Origin: JAGOEF01 sp964511665
GTDB lineage: Bacteria; Bacteroidota; Bacteroidia; Bacteroidales; ML635J-15
Length of the DNA stretch: 35,929 nt
Reading direction: 5' to 3'
NCBI GenBank assembly: GCA_964511665.1
Contig: CAZEHA010000040.1
Coordinates: forward strand, 1-35,929
Below are positions 35,101 through 35,929 of the stretch, in pieces. The notes below the pieces were generated by a model. The model was not told where the DNA came from and made no database searches. It saw only the letters and a list, made by a program, of their open reading frames with translations. The translations under genes and the position numbers were made by a program. Positions within the stretch are counted from its first letter, which is position 1, and each line of letters begins with the position of its first letter.

Positions 35101-35929
35101 AGTTTTGGCGACACCGCCTATGTAGAGGTCCCCTTTTTATGGGTAATGAACAATTTCGGCTGCACGGCCATCGACACTATGTATGTAACATTCTATCGTT
35201 CACCTGTAGCCAATGCAGGCGTAAACGATTCTATATGTGGATTTGAATATCCGTTAGAGGCTTTTTACAGCATAGCAGCATCCGATGGCTATACTCCAAC
35301 CGGCTGGTGGAGTTATCTCGACGGACCGGTTACCCAGGGAGTAAACATATTTAATCAGAATTCGCCGGGAACCTTGGTGACTGTCCCCACCGAGGGTACA
35401 TATCGATTTGTGTGGCGAGAGTCTAACTCCCAATTGCCCAGTTGTTTTTCCACCGATACTGTTATCATAAAGTTTGTTGAGGTTCCAATAATAAGTGCCG
35501 GAGTGGATTTCAATGTATGTGGGCAATGCACGCAGTTGAATGCAATCACAGCCGGTTTCCCCGGAGGTTGGCAACCATTGCCCGGCATAACCTGGGGAGA
35601 TCCGAACGATCCAAACACTACCATCTGCAGCAGTTTGTATGGCGACCGGTTGTTTATCTGGCAGGAGACCAACGGCATGTGTTTTGCCCGCGATACGGTA
35701 AAAGTTACTTTCTGGCGCCGTCCCAACGCGCAAATACTTACCGATGCTGCCGATTCTACGGCCTGCGGATTGTGTTTTAGACGATTGCAGGCAGGCATAC
35801 CGGCTCCGGGTGTAACCGGCATGTGGCGCGACTTGAACGAGCCTAATGCGACCTTTACCCAATTCAGCCAGATGAACCCCGATACAGTATGTGTAACCCA
35901 ATATGGCGTGCATAATTTTATCTGGGTCG
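32164..35929 (+). CDS. Giant secreted multidomain protein, incomplete at the window end
   Basis: At least 1255 codons with no stop to the last base; the 3' end lies outside. It starts with ATG and a signal peptide MRYIKAFSFLFALLSIVHLQAQ. The N-terminal part (about 23-310) has two beta-sandwich domains rich in cysteine (ADYSTCGSLAMQS, TEDVWYTITVPAG, NSVFFYFTVYPDD), a layout found in Bacteroidota cell-surface proteins. SprB/Ig-like repeats follow (WSNSTTGYIAQSLAPGNYSV), then a DDESLDADDILQF domain, then several Ig/PKD-like repeats of about 90-120 residues beginning AG.D..VCG and ending near W.E.NG.CF..D.V.V.F. Such proteins usually end in a T9SS or gliding-motility-type C-terminal domain, which should lie downstream. 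Confidence 0.85.
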   Translation, partial: MRYIKAFSFLFALLSIVHLQAQTDCSNAVNLPFADYSTCGSLAMQSIDLGAATVSSTAPAPTCGSFSGTTEDVWYTITVPAGVNTLAFHMFNSNVTPIFFNTSKPGMAIYRGTNCSNLTLLDCFTDGGSFLENGEIRWEPVSGLIPGETLYIRAWDQGNLAQSIFLIASVIQSLPEDNCLTPAPLGTGGCNILSTGGDIPAPDQCGWGTTDNSVFFYFTVYPDDPQPYVITAENGECWSNSGGEAPEIQFAVYTWNGSNCNGIGGAGSSYMGCANGTGLVTFSQNLPPGNYMLAFDGYSMLSGNSLCVFGFEAPFINPELTVSLNTTNAICGTSGSASITVSASCTGNPTIQWSNSTTGYIAQSLAPGNYSVTVSDGPECGDTVINFTITDSGTLSVEAQVTGDPCEGNLSATAVVTGADPAQCSFSWNTTPPQNTQTATNLTAGTYTVNVTLGSCQDSDQITVTVFDNISVSNLTTTCNATNTEYTVSFNVTGSQGNPAPFNANWGTGNQGFTGTFSHNFTTATTYNITVTDNNGCDEFILTGNVDCGCITNAGTMLSLDPVHLCSGECATMVQHNDDESLDADDILQFIIHTGGYPATILGRRNNPYFCLNDIAGGGQFETVYYISAVAGNASFGNVDQTDPCYSQSVGTPVIWHQSPVAYVNGTELETCGNSIHLSAMPAAQGMTAYWSATAEFVPMGGSLLSSPEINVLVNSYGDVWFYWNVINASCTARDSILVHFNQTPSAFAGNDTIVCGNSLDLDAVYSLSGTMGQWSGNGVVFSSPDNPNSSVTATNFGTYVFTWTESNGACFDQDSVIVTFIQPPMPSTTMNHDTVCGVTYTLNVMNVQYPGQWRAYIDGVQIFPTYINGTNLNTPNATVVIPGYSGLYSTVFFEWTEVSQFGGVQCFGNAGLEVTFAREPSASVGSDNHQQVCGNSFTFSADTIGSGWAYGTWVNSTVIASFDDINSPTATVTIDSLGSFGDTAYVEVPFLWVMNNFGCTAIDTMYVTFYRSPVANAGVNDSICGFEYPLEAFYSIAASDGYTPTGWWSYLDGPVTQGVNIFNQNSPGTLVTVPTEGTYRFVWRESNSQLPSCFSTDTVIIKFVEVPIISAGVDFNVCGQCTQLNAITAGFPGGWQPLPGITWGDPNDPNTTICSSLYGDRLFIWQETNGMCFARDTVKVTFWRRPNAQILTDAADSTACGLCFRRLQAGIPAPGVTGMWRDLNEPNATFTQFSQMNPDTVCVTQYGVHNFIWV

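Overview
The window is typical of Bacteroidota and probably comes from a draft or metagenome-assembled scaffold, because it contains a run of exactly 100 N. Three things support the phylum. Six complete genes encode secreted proteins with a signal peptide and a C-terminal type IX secretion (T9SS) sorting domain recognisable by a [VIL][YF]PNP motif, and PKD, SprB-like and GEVED modules are abundant. Several start sites are preceded by the Bacteroidota -7 element TAnnTTTG. Clear Shine-Dalgarno sequences are scarce. I cannot name a genus.

Layout. 47-10492 (+): two very large, closely spaced secreted peptidases, an M14 zinc carboxypeptidase and a C25 gingipain-type cysteine peptidase, with matching accessory modules and a strong terminator after the second. 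10553-11896 (-): a HemG-like flavodoxin and a TrmH/SpoU RNA methyltransferase. 12036-12923 (+): an RlmI-type SAM methyltransferase. 12963-14870 (-): a TonB-dependent receptor. 15033-16392 (+): overlapping TatD hydrolase and TcdA genes. 16393-17059: non-coding, with a 232-bp-period repeat interrupted by the N gap and a 21-bp triplet repeat. 17060-17872 (-): a DUF1338 protein. 17954-22945: a duplicated island holding two paralogous T9SS cargo genes, one intact RAYT (IS200-like tyrosine transposase), one deleted RAYT remnant and one 3' fragment of the cargo gene. 22957-24438 (-): a three-gene HipBST-type toxin-antitoxin operon with three evenly spaced operator-like palindromes upstream. 24542-25453 (-): an ADP-ribosylglycohydrolase. 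25573-27882 (-) and 28041-29378 (+): two more T9SS cargo proteins. 29424-30023 (-): a cysteine-dioxygenase-like protein. 30215-32089 (+): an ABC-F ATPase. 32164 to the end (+): a giant secreted multidomain protein that runs off the window.

How they fit together. Much of the coding capacity is secreted or cell-surface protein, suggesting a cell that degrades external protein and glycan. The T9SS apparatus itself is not in the window. The least ordinary parts are the RAYT/T9SS cassette array at 17954-22945, where the copies allow deletions and gene conversion to be read base by base, and the HipBST operon with its 40-bp-phased operator triplet. No wholly new system is demonstrated. The shared roughly 150-residue module in three secreted proteins is the best candidate for an undescribed domain.
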